A program made the translations under genes and the position numbers. Positions 44,779-53,803 of a DNA stretch of 59,691 nucleotides are shown one piece after another. The first letter of the stretch is position 1. Every line of letters starts with the position of its first letter. The notes under the pieces are model-generated. The model had not been told where the DNA came from. It searched no databases and saw only the letters and a program-made list of their open reading frames with translations. The stretch is from Acidimicrobiales bacterium (GTDB lineage Bacteria; Actinomycetota; Acidimicrobiia; Acidimicrobiales; RAAP-2), in NCBI GenBank assembly GCA_015478655.1, contig JADMIJ010000014.1, positions 1-59,691 on the forward strand, written 5' to 3'.

Positions 44779-45641
44779 AGCCCGGCCCCGTCGCCCGATC
44801 GGCGTTCTCCCTGCTGCCGGCGCCGGTCCAGAGCCAGGTGTTGCGTCGACTGGGCCGCTTCCCCGCCTGGGCCGACGGCAAACCCCCAGAGGCTCCGGCC
44901 TTTCCAGCCGGGATGACTGTCGGACCTCCGGACTTCGTCGGCGTCGGCGTGTCCAAGGCCGGGACATCCTGGTGGTTCAGTCTCATCCTGGCCCACCCCG
45001 ACGTCCACCCCCCGGCGAGGAAGGAGTTGCTCTACTTCAACCGGAACTTCTTCCAGCGCAACCGGAGCCAGGGCTACACCGAAGCGGACCTGCGGGCGTA
45101 TCACGACTGGTTCCCGCGTCCTGCCGGGACCATCACCGGGGAATGGACCCCGTCCTACCTGTTCCGGTACCAGCTCCCCCCCATCCTCCGCCGGGCGACA
45201 CCGGAGGGCAAGATCCTCATCCTCCTCCGCGATCCCGTTGAGCGCTACCAATCGGACATCTCCCGCCGGATGCCGCGGAAGCGGCGGGACAATGTCCGCT
45301 ACCGCTCGCTCGTCAATGGCCTGTACGCCGCGAAACTCGAACCCTGGGAGGCGGTGTTCGGACTGTCGGACATGCTCCTCCTCCAGTATGAGGCCTGCGC
45401 TCGGCAACCCGGCGAGCAGCTGGCGGCCACCTACCGGTTCCTGGGTCTCGAGGACTCGTACCGCCCCGCCGGCCTCCACGCGCCGGTCAACAAGACCACG
45501 ACGAAGCGAACGGTCGACGAGGGTTTCAAGCGTATGCTCGTCGAGTTGTACGAGGCGGATGTCGTGGCGCTGGCCGCCCGATACCCCCAGATAGACCTCC
45601 GGCTGTGGCCCAACTTCTCCTACCTGGCCGCCGCGGCCTGA
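44775..45641 (+). CDS. Sulfotransferase (heparan N-sulfotransferase-like), paralogue of the gene at 38.0 kb
   Basis: A 288-residue sulfotransferase. The 5'-phosphosulfate loop is VGVGVSKAGTSWWFSLILAHP, the cleft motif GEWTPSYLFRYQLPP, and the 3'-phosphate site ILILLRDPVERYQSDI. The closing YPQIDLRLWPNFSYLAA matches the paralogue at 38020-38925. It sits right after a deacetylase and a methyltransferase gene. If the deacetylase frees an amino group on a HexNAc, this NDST-like enzyme could N-sulfate it, the same two-step logic as heparan sulfate NDST, but O-sulfation is equally possible. The ATG overlaps the methyltransferase stop. Confidence 0.88.
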   Translation: MKPGPVARSAFSLLPAPVQSQVLRRLGRFPAWADGKPPEAPAFPAGMTVGPPDFVGVGVSKAGTSWWFSLILAHPDVHPPARKELLYFNRNFFQRNRSQGYTEADLRAYHDWFPRPAGTITGEWTPSYLFRYQLPPILRRATPEGKILILLRDPVERYQSDISRRMPRKRRDNVRYRSLVNGLYAAKLEPWEAVFGLSDMLLLQYEACARQPGEQLAATYRFLGLEDSYRPAGLHAPVNKTTTKRTVDEGFKRMLVELYEADVVALAARYPQIDLRLWPNFSYLAAAA

Positions 45642-45773
45642 TGGTCGGGCGCGGGTTCCGGCTACTCGGGGTTCGCTCCCGAACGTTCAGAGTACGCGTG
45701 GGGGGCAGTAGTGTTCTGCGGGCAGAGGAGGTCGGCAACGGGGGGTAGTGGTGTGTCTACGGGAGGAGCGAGT

Positions 45774-46733
45774 GTGATCCCCGACCAGATCGTCGAGCGC
45801 CTGCGCTGTCCCGAGTGCGGCCGGCCGGTGAAGGACGTGGGAGGCGATCAGGGCGTTCAGTGCATTGCCGGCCATGGCTACCCGCTGCGGAACGGGTATC
45901 TCGACTGCTCAGCGGGATCGGTGCCGCGGGGATCGACGGATCGGACCTTCGCCAGCTTCGGCTTCGAGTGGAACAATTTCGACCAGGTCCGGGTCGAGGA
46001 CGAGGGTTTCGCCGAGGTGTACTTCCGGGATGTGGACCTGACCAGCCTCGATGGCCAATGCGGTCTGGACGCCGGGTGCGGGAAGGGGCGCTACACGCGG
46101 TTCCTGGCCGAGCACCTCGGTGCCCTTGCCGCCCTCGACGGGTCCTCGGCGGTGGAGGTGGCGTCGCGGAATCTGGCCGAGTTCTCCACGGTGCTGGTGG
46201 TCAAGTCGGATCTGCGTACCGCGCCCTTCGCTCCCGAGAGCTTCGATTTCATCGCCAGCCTCGGTGTCCTCCACCACCTCGATGACCCGAGGGCGGGATT
46301 CAACCGGTTGCTTACCTACCTCGCACCGGGTGGGCGGATTCTCCTCTACCTGTACAGCCGACCCTCGACCCTCGGGCTCCGGGCGGTGGCTCTGCGGATG
46401 GCCGCCGGCCTGCGGGCGGTGACCGTGCGCCTCCCTCACCGGGTGTTGAAGGTGGCGAGTGCACCCATTGCCGCACTGCTCTTCTGCGGGGTGGTCACTC
46501 CCGGCGCCTACGGGGACCGTCGCGGCATCAACGCACTGTCCCGGCTTCCGATGAACGCCTACCGGGGCAAACCCCTCCGGAGCCTGGTCCTCGACACCTT
46601 CGACCGGCTCAGCGCCCCGGTCGAACACCGCTACGTCTGGGACGACCTCGGCCCGTGGTTCGAAGAGGCGGGCCTGGTGGTGGACGCGGCCCGGGACGAG
46701 ACCGGTTGGTTCATCCTGGCGCACCGGTCGTGA
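45774..46733 (+). CDS. SAM-dependent methyltransferase with N-terminal Trm112-like zinc ribbon
   Basis: A 319-residue protein. The N-terminus (1-45) reads as a Trm112/YcaR-like zinc ribbon: LRCPECGRP, then QCIAGHGYPLRNGYLD, with Cys12, Cys15 and Cys30. A class I methyltransferase follows: GLDAGCGKGRYTRFLAE as motif I, then FDFIASLGVLHHLDDP and YLAPGGRILLYLY. The C-terminal part (VEHRYVWDDLGPWFEEAGL) is typical of this family in glycan loci. I chose the GTG at 45774 because GGGAGGAG lies seven bases upstream; a GTG at 45753 is possible. Its stop overlaps the next glycosyltransferase gene by four bases. Confidence 0.88.
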   Translation: MIPDQIVERLRCPECGRPVKDVGGDQGVQCIAGHGYPLRNGYLDCSAGSVPRGSTDRTFASFGFEWNNFDQVRVEDEGFAEVYFRDVDLTSLDGQCGLDAGCGKGRYTRFLAEHLGALAALDGSSAVEVASRNLAEFSTVLVVKSDLRTAPFAPESFDFIASLGVLHHLDDPRAGFNRLLTYLAPGGRILLYLYSRPSTLGLRAVALRMAAGLRAVTVRLPHRVLKVASAPIAALLFCGVVTPGAYGDRRGINALSRLPMNAYRGKPLRSLVLDTFDRLSAPVEHRYVWDDLGPWFEEAGLVVDAARDETGWFILAHRS

Positions 46734-47578
46734 GCACTGCAGGGGGCGACGGCGACGTCGGCCGGCGCATCATGGCCGTGGTCCTGACCCACAACGCGCC
46801 CGAATCCCTCGAGCGGTGCATCCGGGCCATCGCCAGCCAGACGGCTCCGCCCGAGGCCTTGCTGGTGGTCGACAATGCCAGTCGGCCATCCGTGTCGGTC
46901 GAATCGTTGGCCGTGTCCACCGTACCGACACGGGTGGTCCGCTCAGAGACCAACACCGGTCCCGCCGGCGGCTACGCCCTGGCCCTGGGGGAGTTCGCCG
47001 AGTCCGATTTCGGCCATGCCTGGGTGCTCGACGACGACATGTACCCCGAGCCCGAGTGTCTGGATCGGCTCTGGGCCGTGGCCGAAAAGGAGCCGGAGAC
47101 TGCGTTCGTGTTCCCCATATCCCGACAGCCAGACGGCTCCCTCGGACTGTTCCCCTCCTGGTGCGGCTTCATCGTGGCCCACCAGATCGTCGAGGCGGTG
47201 GGCCTTCCCATGCCCGAGCTCTTCTGGTGGGCCGAGGACACCGAGTACCTCCAGTGCCGGATTCCCGACCGGGGCTATGAACGGAAGGTGGTCAACGATG
47301 CCATCGTCAACCATGACGCCATCCGGCACGGCGACGGAGTGCCCCTATGGAAGTACTACTACGAGGCTCGCAACATGCTCTACGTACATCTGTACGTGAA
47401 GCGGCGAGTGGGTCGCTATCCAAAGAGCGTGTCCACGTTGTTTGCCCGGGCACTCCTGCGAGAGAAGGACGGCCGCCTTCGCCGGCTGGCCGTGATGACC
47501 CGGGGTCTCGCCGACGGGGCACGGGGAAGGCTGGGGATCCGCTATCCGGTCGAACCCATGCGCGAGCGGACCCCGTGA
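46730..47578 (+). CDS. GT2-family glycosyltransferase (rhamnosyl/galactofuranosyl-type)
   Basis: A 282-residue GT-A enzyme: MAVVLTHNAPESLERCIRAI opens the fold, VVDNASRPS binds the nucleotide, NTGPAGGYALAL is the subgroup hallmark, the DxD motif is VLDDDMYPEPE, and the acceptor-side motif is FWWAEDTEYLQCRI. The C-terminal WKYYYEARNMLYVHLYVKRR is typical. It is related to the gene at 37085-38083. Its GTG start overlaps the methyltransferase stop (GTGA), which suggests that a sugar is added and methylated by coupled enzymes (inference). It converges on the WbsX-methyltransferase gene. Confidence 0.9.
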   Translation: MSTAGGDGDVGRRIMAVVLTHNAPESLERCIRAIASQTAPPEALLVVDNASRPSVSVESLAVSTVPTRVVRSETNTGPAGGYALALGEFAESDFGHAWVLDDDMYPEPECLDRLWAVAEKEPETAFVFPISRQPDGSLGLFPSWCGFIVAHQIVEAVGLPMPELFWWAEDTEYLQCRIPDRGYERKVVNDAIVNHDAIRHGDGVPLWKYYYEARNMLYVHLYVKRRVGRYPKSVSTLFARALLREKDGRLRRLAVMTRGLADGARGRLGIRYPVEPMRERTP

Positions 47579-47716
47579 CCGTGGCGAGGCGCACCTGCCA
47601 CATCGGTGATCGGCGCGTGTCCCGCCACCCTCAATCCGGGTGCACCGACGACACAGCTCCGAATCTCACCTCGAGTCGATTGCCATGGTCACCCGATATC
47701 GTCATCATTCGGTGAC

Positions 47717-49876
47717 TCAACGCACGCGCCGATAGACCCGTTGAAAGAACGCGGCCGAGCGTGGCGAGCGATAGGCGAGTGTCAGCGCTCGACGCTTCCA
47801 GGCCGGCAGCAGCTCTGATTGGGTGAAATCAGGGAGATACCTGACACCACGGTGGCCACGGCGGGAGTGCTCGCTGGCCAGGAGGCCGACCGATACGAGG
47901 TACTGGTCGACTGCCCGGCTCCCTTTCGTTCCCTTGGCCTTCGAGAAGCGTTCACCATCAGCGTCGCCGCTCCCTACCGCCTCCAGGTAGGTGGCGGGAG
48001 GCGTCTTCACCGGGAATGGCTTGAGGGCCCAGACGAACTGTTGCACGCTGGTGTTCGGGTTGTGGGAGGCCGCCAACACGCGCAGTGCGCCGACCATCTC
48101 GGCTGGTAGCCCGTCGTTCAGGTCCTCGTCGTACTGGTCGGTGTGGACCGTCTCGAAGTTGTCGCGTGACACCACCCTCCATCCGCACCGTTCGAACATG
48201 TGCTCCAGCATCTCCTCGGTGAAGAAGCGGAGGTGGGTGCTGTCCAACAGGCCCGTTTCGGTAAGGTTCCATTGGCCGCACAGAAGCCGGATCCCGAGGT
48301 CGAAGTGGGAGACGTTGGGCACTGAGACGACCAGCGCCGGTTCGCCGTGCTTCAGTGACCAGGCCGATAGGGCGCTCAACAGCTGCTGGGGCTGGGTCAG
48401 ATGCTCGATGACATCGAGGAGCAACAGGGCGCCGACGTGGCCGAGCTCGTCGAGGGTGGACTGTACGGCGTCCAGGTCGGTGAGGTCGCATTGGGTGGCG
48501 TCGATGCCGGCGGAATGCATGAGATCGACAGCAACCGGGTGTAACTCGAGCCCGTGATAGGCGACCCCCGCTTGGCGCAGTGGGTGGCTGACCACGGCCG
48601 TCCCCGCGCCCAGGTCGACGGCCTTGGCGCCGTGATCGAGTGCCAGGGCCCGCACCAGACCGGCCGCGTGGCCGACCGGGCTCTCGTGCTCGAAGGGGTA
48701 GATGTAGTCGAAGCTCGACCTGGGCGATTGGTCCGCACCGGGGCCGGAAACCGGCCGCAGCTCCCCCGTGCGGATCGTTTCCCTGTTCTCCGGCGAGCCC
48801 AGCATGACCGCTCTGGTGGCATCAAGGAACGCCCGTCCGTAGTGCTGATCGGGTTCGAGGTGATTGCCCTCGGCCCACTCGTTCCACGCCACGATGAACA
48901 GGTAGTTCTCCTCCGGCCGCACCTTGGAGACTGATTCGACCGCACGGCGGAGCCACCGCTCGTAGGCCTCCGGTGTGGCGCCATCGAAGATGGTGGCGGC
49001 ATAGGGACGACGTGCCGTGTTGTCCCAGCCCACCATCACCGAGGGAAAGCGCTTCCACGACGGTCTGGCGGTGCTCAGCTCTGTTCGGTACGCCGATTGG
49101 TAGTCGAGAACGCGATGGCCGCGGGCCCCCTCCAGCGGTAGAAAGATCTGCTCACCCGTTATGGGCATGAAGCCCACGCTGGCATCGAGACCGAAGGCCT
49201 GCGGCCCTCCCGGGGGCGGTCCCCAGCTCTCCACCCAGCAGAGATAGAGATCAGGGAAGCCGAGCCGCTGCGCCTCCTGGCGCCAAATGTCGGTGGACCG
49301 CTTGGCATCGGGCAACTGCGCGGCGCGGTAGATGAGCATCAACGGCCGGCCGTCGATCTTGATGTAGCGGTCATCGGCGAATGCGGTGGCCAGCCATCGA
49401 ATGTGAGCCAGATCGTCGGCGTCGCTGAACTCCTGAGGCATCAGGACCCGACCGGTCTGGGCGTCCCAGTTGCGGGTCCACTCTTCGTTGGCCCAGCACA
49501 GAGCGAAGGGAAAGTCGGGGGATCCGGACGCCAGCACCTCGTTGAACGGGCGTTCCAACAGCCGCTTCCCGTGGAACCAGTAGTGGTAGTACACGAAACC
49601 GGAGACCCCGTGGGTGGCGGCAAGGTCGGCCTGGGCCTGTCGGACCTCGGGTAGGCGCAGATCGTAGTAACCGAGGTCAGCGGGCACGTGGGGCTGGTAG
49701 TGCCCGGGGTAGAGCGGTCGGGCTCTGGTTACATTGGTCCACTCGGTGAACCCCGTGCCCCACCACTCGTCGTTCTCGGGAATGGGGTGGAACTGGGGCA
49801 GGTAGAACGCCAGGGCCTTCGGAATGTTTCCCGACGCCTGCTTTTTGCCCGCCGCCCCCTGAGCTGCCATGGGCAT
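47717..49876 (-). CDS. WbsX-like domain fused to a SAM-dependent methyltransferase
   Basis: A 719-residue two-domain protein. Residues 20-360 are a WbsX/GH99-like domain (FYLPQFHPIPENDEWWGTG, FTEWTNVTRARPLY, WANEEWTRNW, AWNEWAEGNHLEPDQ) very like the stand-alone protein encoded at 31500. Residues about 388-585 are a class I methyltransferase with VDLGAGTAVVSHPL (420-433), LLLLDVIEHLTQPQQLLSAL and VVSVPNVSHFDLGIRLL. About 120 further residues form a basic C-terminal tail that I do not recognise. Fusion implies that sugar handling and methylation act on the same substrate, perhaps as a capping step. The ATG at 49876 lacks a good ribosome-binding site; ATG 49870 is equivalent. Confidence 0.9.
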   Translation of the reverse strand: MPMAAQGAAGKKQASGNIPKALAFYLPQFHPIPENDEWWGTGFTEWTNVTRARPLYPGHYQPHVPADLGYYDLRLPEVRQAQADLAATHGVSGFVYYHYWFHGKRLLERPFNEVLASGSPDFPFALCWANEEWTRNWDAQTGRVLMPQEFSDADDLAHIRWLATAFADDRYIKIDGRPLMLIYRAAQLPDAKRSTDIWRQEAQRLGFPDLYLCWVESWGPPPGGPQAFGLDASVGFMPITGEQIFLPLEGARGHRVLDYQSAYRTELSTARPSWKRFPSVMVGWDNTARRPYAATIFDGATPEAYERWLRRAVESVSKVRPEENYLFIVAWNEWAEGNHLEPDQHYGRAFLDATRAVMLGSPENRETIRTGELRPVSGPGADQSPRSSFDYIYPFEHESPVGHAAGLVRALALDHGAKAVDLGAGTAVVSHPLRQAGVAYHGLELHPVAVDLMHSAGIDATQCDLTDLDAVQSTLDELGHVGALLLLDVIEHLTQPQQLLSALSAWSLKHGEPALVVSVPNVSHFDLGIRLLCGQWNLTETGLLDSTHLRFFTEEMLEHMFERCGWRVVSRDNFETVHTDQYDEDLNDGLPAEMVGALRVLAASHNPNTSVQQFVWALKPFPVKTPPATYLEAVGSGDADGERFSKAKGTKGSRAVDQYLVSVGLLASEHSRRGHRGVRYLPDFTQSELLPAWKRRALTLAYRSPRSAAFFQRVYRRVR

Positions 49877-49949
49877 GATGATACGGCAGACGGGCGGCGC
49901 CCATGCAAGGCTCGTGCTCCGGGCCGCTTCCCTGGTTGCCGCTGTCGAC

Positions 49950-51070
<1,121 letters not shown>

Positions 51071-51074
<4 letters not shown>

Positions 51075-52030
51075 GACACGGCCTCCTCATCCGGAGTGAG
51101 CGCACCGGTTGCTGCGGCTGAGACAACGAGTAGGGCCGCCGCTCCAATGTCGACGATAACCGCCAATCTCATCGACGTGAGGTGTGCCGCGACCACTGCA
51201 CCAGTCGCCAGTATGGCCTCCATGGCCACGTAGCACAGGCTGGCCGCAGACCGAGGCCACCCTCTGGCCACCAGTCGATCATAGGGGTGGCCGCGATCGC
51301 CGGTCATCAGCGACCGACGCCCGCGAGCCCTCCGAATCACCGCGAACGCCACCTCGGCCACGGGCACGGCCACCAAGGCCAAGGAGGCCGTTCCCACCGA
51401 TGTCGGCACCCCGTGCGCCCATGCGTAGGCCAGCAGCACCGCCAGCGCTGCTCCGAGTACATAGGAGCCGCCGTCGCCGAGGTAGACCCGGGCGGGCGGA
51501 CGGTTGTAGAAGAGAAAGGCGACCAGGGCCCCGGCCAGTGCGACGGCCAGCTGCCGACCCGATCCATGGAGCACCACGGCGAAGCCGACGGCGGCTACGC
51601 CGACCACCCCGGCGGCCAGCATGTCGAGTCCGTCGATCAGGTTCACGCCGTTGATGAGCAGCGCAGTCACGGCGATCAGCAGGATGGCCGCGACGCCAGG
51701 CAAATGGAGCGGGCAGGTGACCACCACGGTGAAACCGACCGCCAATTGTCCAATGAAGCGCGGTACGGGTGGCAGGTCGAACCGGTCATCGGACACACCC
51801 AGGCACAAGGCGACGACCAGCGGTATCAGTACCGACGGTCGGCCGACGGCGGCCCCGACGATCAACCCCGCGAACACTCCGACACCGCCGAGGTAGGGGA
51901 CCGGTGTGCTCTGGGGCTTCAGTGCCCCAGGCCGGTCGACGATGTCGGTTCGCCGGGCCGCCATGATCGCCAACGGCGTCACAGCCAGAGTGGTCGCCAG
52001 GGCGACGACGGCTACCGTCCATGTGCTCAT
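51071..52030 (-). CDS. WecA/TagO-like polyprenyl-phosphate GlcNAc-1-phosphate transferase
   Basis: A 319-residue integral membrane protein with about ten helices, of the MraY/WecA (PNPT) superfamily. It should start glycan assembly by moving a HexNAc-1-phosphate from UDP onto undecaprenyl or decaprenyl phosphate. Conserved cytoplasmic motifs are VPYLGGVGVFAG, LGVSDDRFDLPP (Asp pair), NGVNLIDGLDMLAAG, RVYLGDGGSYVLG, and the HIPHH-equivalent TGDRGHPYDRL. Rather short for the family but all the motifs are there. It is flanked by the aminotransferase and acetyltransferase genes with four-base overlaps, so its substrate may be the amino sugar these make. Confidence 0.92.
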
Positions 52031-52755
52031 TCGGAGAGGGACTCGGACGGCTCCGTGGGAGCAGTGCGCTCATACCGCATGAGGAGGGACTCGTTCCCCG
52101 GGTGGAGCTCGAAGCGTTTGACGGCCGCGAAGCCGGCCCCTTCGTACAGGGCGACGGCTCTGTCGTTGTCGGCGCCGACGACCACGTCGACGACGTCGCT
52201 CCCACGGGCTATCGCTTCCTCGAGGAAAGACGCCACCAGCAGCCGACCGGCACCCTGCCCCTGCCAGGCCGGCTCGACGGCCACGGACAGGAGCTCGGCT
52301 CCTCGAGCGTTCCGGCCCCTCTCCGAGGTTCCGTGGCGCAGGGTTTCGAGTACCCGGCGCCATCCCTTGGTCAAAGGACCTGCAGCGCGAACGGCGGCGA
52401 CGAATCCGTCCCGCCACAGGAACGACTTGTACAGCCCGGCGACGTCCGTGGAACCAGCGATGAACCCGACGGCGTCACCCCGGCTGCGAGCGATGAACAG
52501 GAACGATTGTCGGTGGAGCAGGATCCTCCGGTAGAGGAGTTGCAAGAAGCCGGTCCCGAGCAGGGCAAGGAACCCCTCCGAGATCTGTCGCCCATGGAGC
52601 GCTGCGGCAGAGGCCGTGTCCGCGTCGGTGGCGGGGAGCACGGTGACCGCCCCTGCCCCGTCGGGACTGCCCGGCTCTTTCGCACCTGGACCTGCCTCTT
52701 CGCCGCCCGCGGGACTGCCCTGTGGCCTCCGGCGTCCGTCTCCGTTCGGCCCCAT
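52027..52755 (-). CDS. GNAT-family N-acetyltransferase
   Basis: A 242-residue GNAT protein. A Gly/Pro-rich start (1-40) leads into AAALHGRQISEGFLALLGTGFLQLLYRRIL, and the acetyl-CoA-binding motif A is LLSVAVEPAWQGQGAGRLLVASFLEEA (Q/RxxGxG/A), followed by GADNDRAVALYEGAGF. The ATG at 52755 has GGGGAG six bases upstream; the stop overlaps the WecA-like start by four bases. With the 4,6-dehydratase and DegT aminotransferase it would complete a UDP-2,4-diacetamido-trideoxyhexose (bacillosamine-like) route, although the usual PglD enzyme is of the left-handed beta-helix type, so this assignment is tentative. Confidence 0.85.
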   Translation of the reverse strand: MGPNGDGRRRPQGSPAGGEEAGPGAKEPGSPDGAGAVTVLPATDADTASAAALHGRQISEGFLALLGTGFLQLLYRRILLHRQSFLFIARSRGDAVGFIAGSTDVAGLYKSFLWRDGFVAAVRAAGPLTKGWRRVLETLRHGTSERGRNARGAELLSVAVEPAWQGQGAGRLLVASFLEEAIARGSDVVDVVVGADNDRAVALYEGAGFAAVKRFELHPGNESLLMRYERTAPTEPSESLSE

Positions 52756-52837
52756 CGTCGTCTCCCCGACCTCATGCGGCATGTCCCGACCGTGGGTGGT
52801 CGGTGGGCCACATCTGGTCCTCCACTCTACGACCTGC

Positions 52838-52865
52838 TTCAAAGGTGCGGACGATCGGGTAGATT
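52838..52865 (+). promoter_or_regulatory. Promoter of cysDNC: TTCAAA-16-TAGATT
   Basis: A -35-like TTCAAA (52838-52843), a 16-base spacer and a -10-like TAGATT (52860-52865), 8 bases before the cysD ATG. The GGGTAGATTT context is shared with the exporter promoter at about 33860. Confidence 0.5.
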
Positions 52866-52873
52866 TGAGGGCC

Positions 52874-53803
52874 ATGGATAGGGGTCGGGGCGTGGTGGGC
52901 CAGTACCAGCTGTCCCAGCTCCAGAACATTGAAGCGCAATCGATTCACATCATCCGCGAGGTGGCGGCGGAGTTCGAGCGTCCCGTCCTGCTCTTCTCGG
53001 GTGGCAAAGACTCGGTGGTGATGCTCCGGCTGGCTCAAAAGGCCTTCTGGCCAGGACGGATACCGTTTCCGGTCATGCACATCGACACGGGGCACAACTT
53101 TCCCGAGGTGTTGGAATTCCGTGACCGGTGTGTCGAGGCCATCGGCGCCACGTTGGTGGTGGCCTCCGTACAAGACTCGATCGATACCGGTCGGGTCGTC
53201 GAGGAGGTCGGTGCCAATCCTTCACGCAACCGGCTTCAGACCCGGACGCTGCTCGATGCCATCAACGAGCATCGCTTCGATGCCGTCTTCGGAGGCGCCC
53301 GCCGGGACGAGGAAAAGGCCCGGGCCAAGGAGCGGGTCTTCTCCTTCAGGGACGAATTCGGGCAGTGGGACCCGAAGAACCAGCGGCCCGAGCTGTGGTC
53401 CCTGTTCAACGGACGACATCGGGCCGGGGAGCACATCCGAGTGTTTCCGTTGTCGGACTGGACGGAGCTGGACATCTGGCAGTACGTCGCCGACGAACAC
53501 GTCGACCTGCCGTCGATCTACTACTCGCACCGGCGCCAGGTGTTCCGTCGGGACGGCATGCTCTTGGCCGTCGGGCCCCACGTGTCCCCCCGAGACGACG
53601 AGGAAGTGTTCGAGGCCAGCGTGCGCTACCGGACCGTGGGCGACATGACCTGCACCGGCGCGGTGGAATCGGGCGCCAAGTCTCCTGAGGACATCGTCAT
53701 CGAAGTGGCAGCCTCACGCCTCACGGAGCGGGGTGCCACCCGGGCGGACGATCGGGTGAGCGAGGCGGCCATGGAGGATCGCAAGCGGGAGGGCTATTTC
53801 TGA
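52874..53803 (+). CDS. cysD: Sulfate adenylyltransferase subunit 2
   Basis: The 309-residue catalytic subunit of ATP sulfurylase, which makes adenosine 5'-phosphosulfate (APS) from sulfate and ATP. The PP-loop FSGGKDSVVML is at 41-51, HIDTGHNFPEV, GGARRDEEKARAKER and the long FRDEFGQWDPKNQRPELW region are hallmarks of CysD, with EVAASRLTERGATRADD near the C-terminus. Length matches the family. It is the first gene of cysD-cysN-cysC, with a promoter immediately upstream and the next gene overlapping by one base. In this context APS should feed PAPS formation for the sulfotransferases. Confidence 0.97.
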   Translation: MDRGRGVVGQYQLSQLQNIEAQSIHIIREVAAEFERPVLLFSGGKDSVVMLRLAQKAFWPGRIPFPVMHIDTGHNFPEVLEFRDRCVEAIGATLVVASVQDSIDTGRVVEEVGANPSRNRLQTRTLLDAINEHRFDAVFGGARRDEEKARAKERVFSFRDEFGQWDPKNQRPELWSLFNGRHRAGEHIRVFPLSDWTELDIWQYVADEHVDLPSIYYSHRRQVFRRDGMLLAVGPHVSPRDDEEVFEASVRYRTVGDMTCTGAVESGAKSPEDIVIEVAASRLTERGATRADDRVSEAAMEDRKREGYF

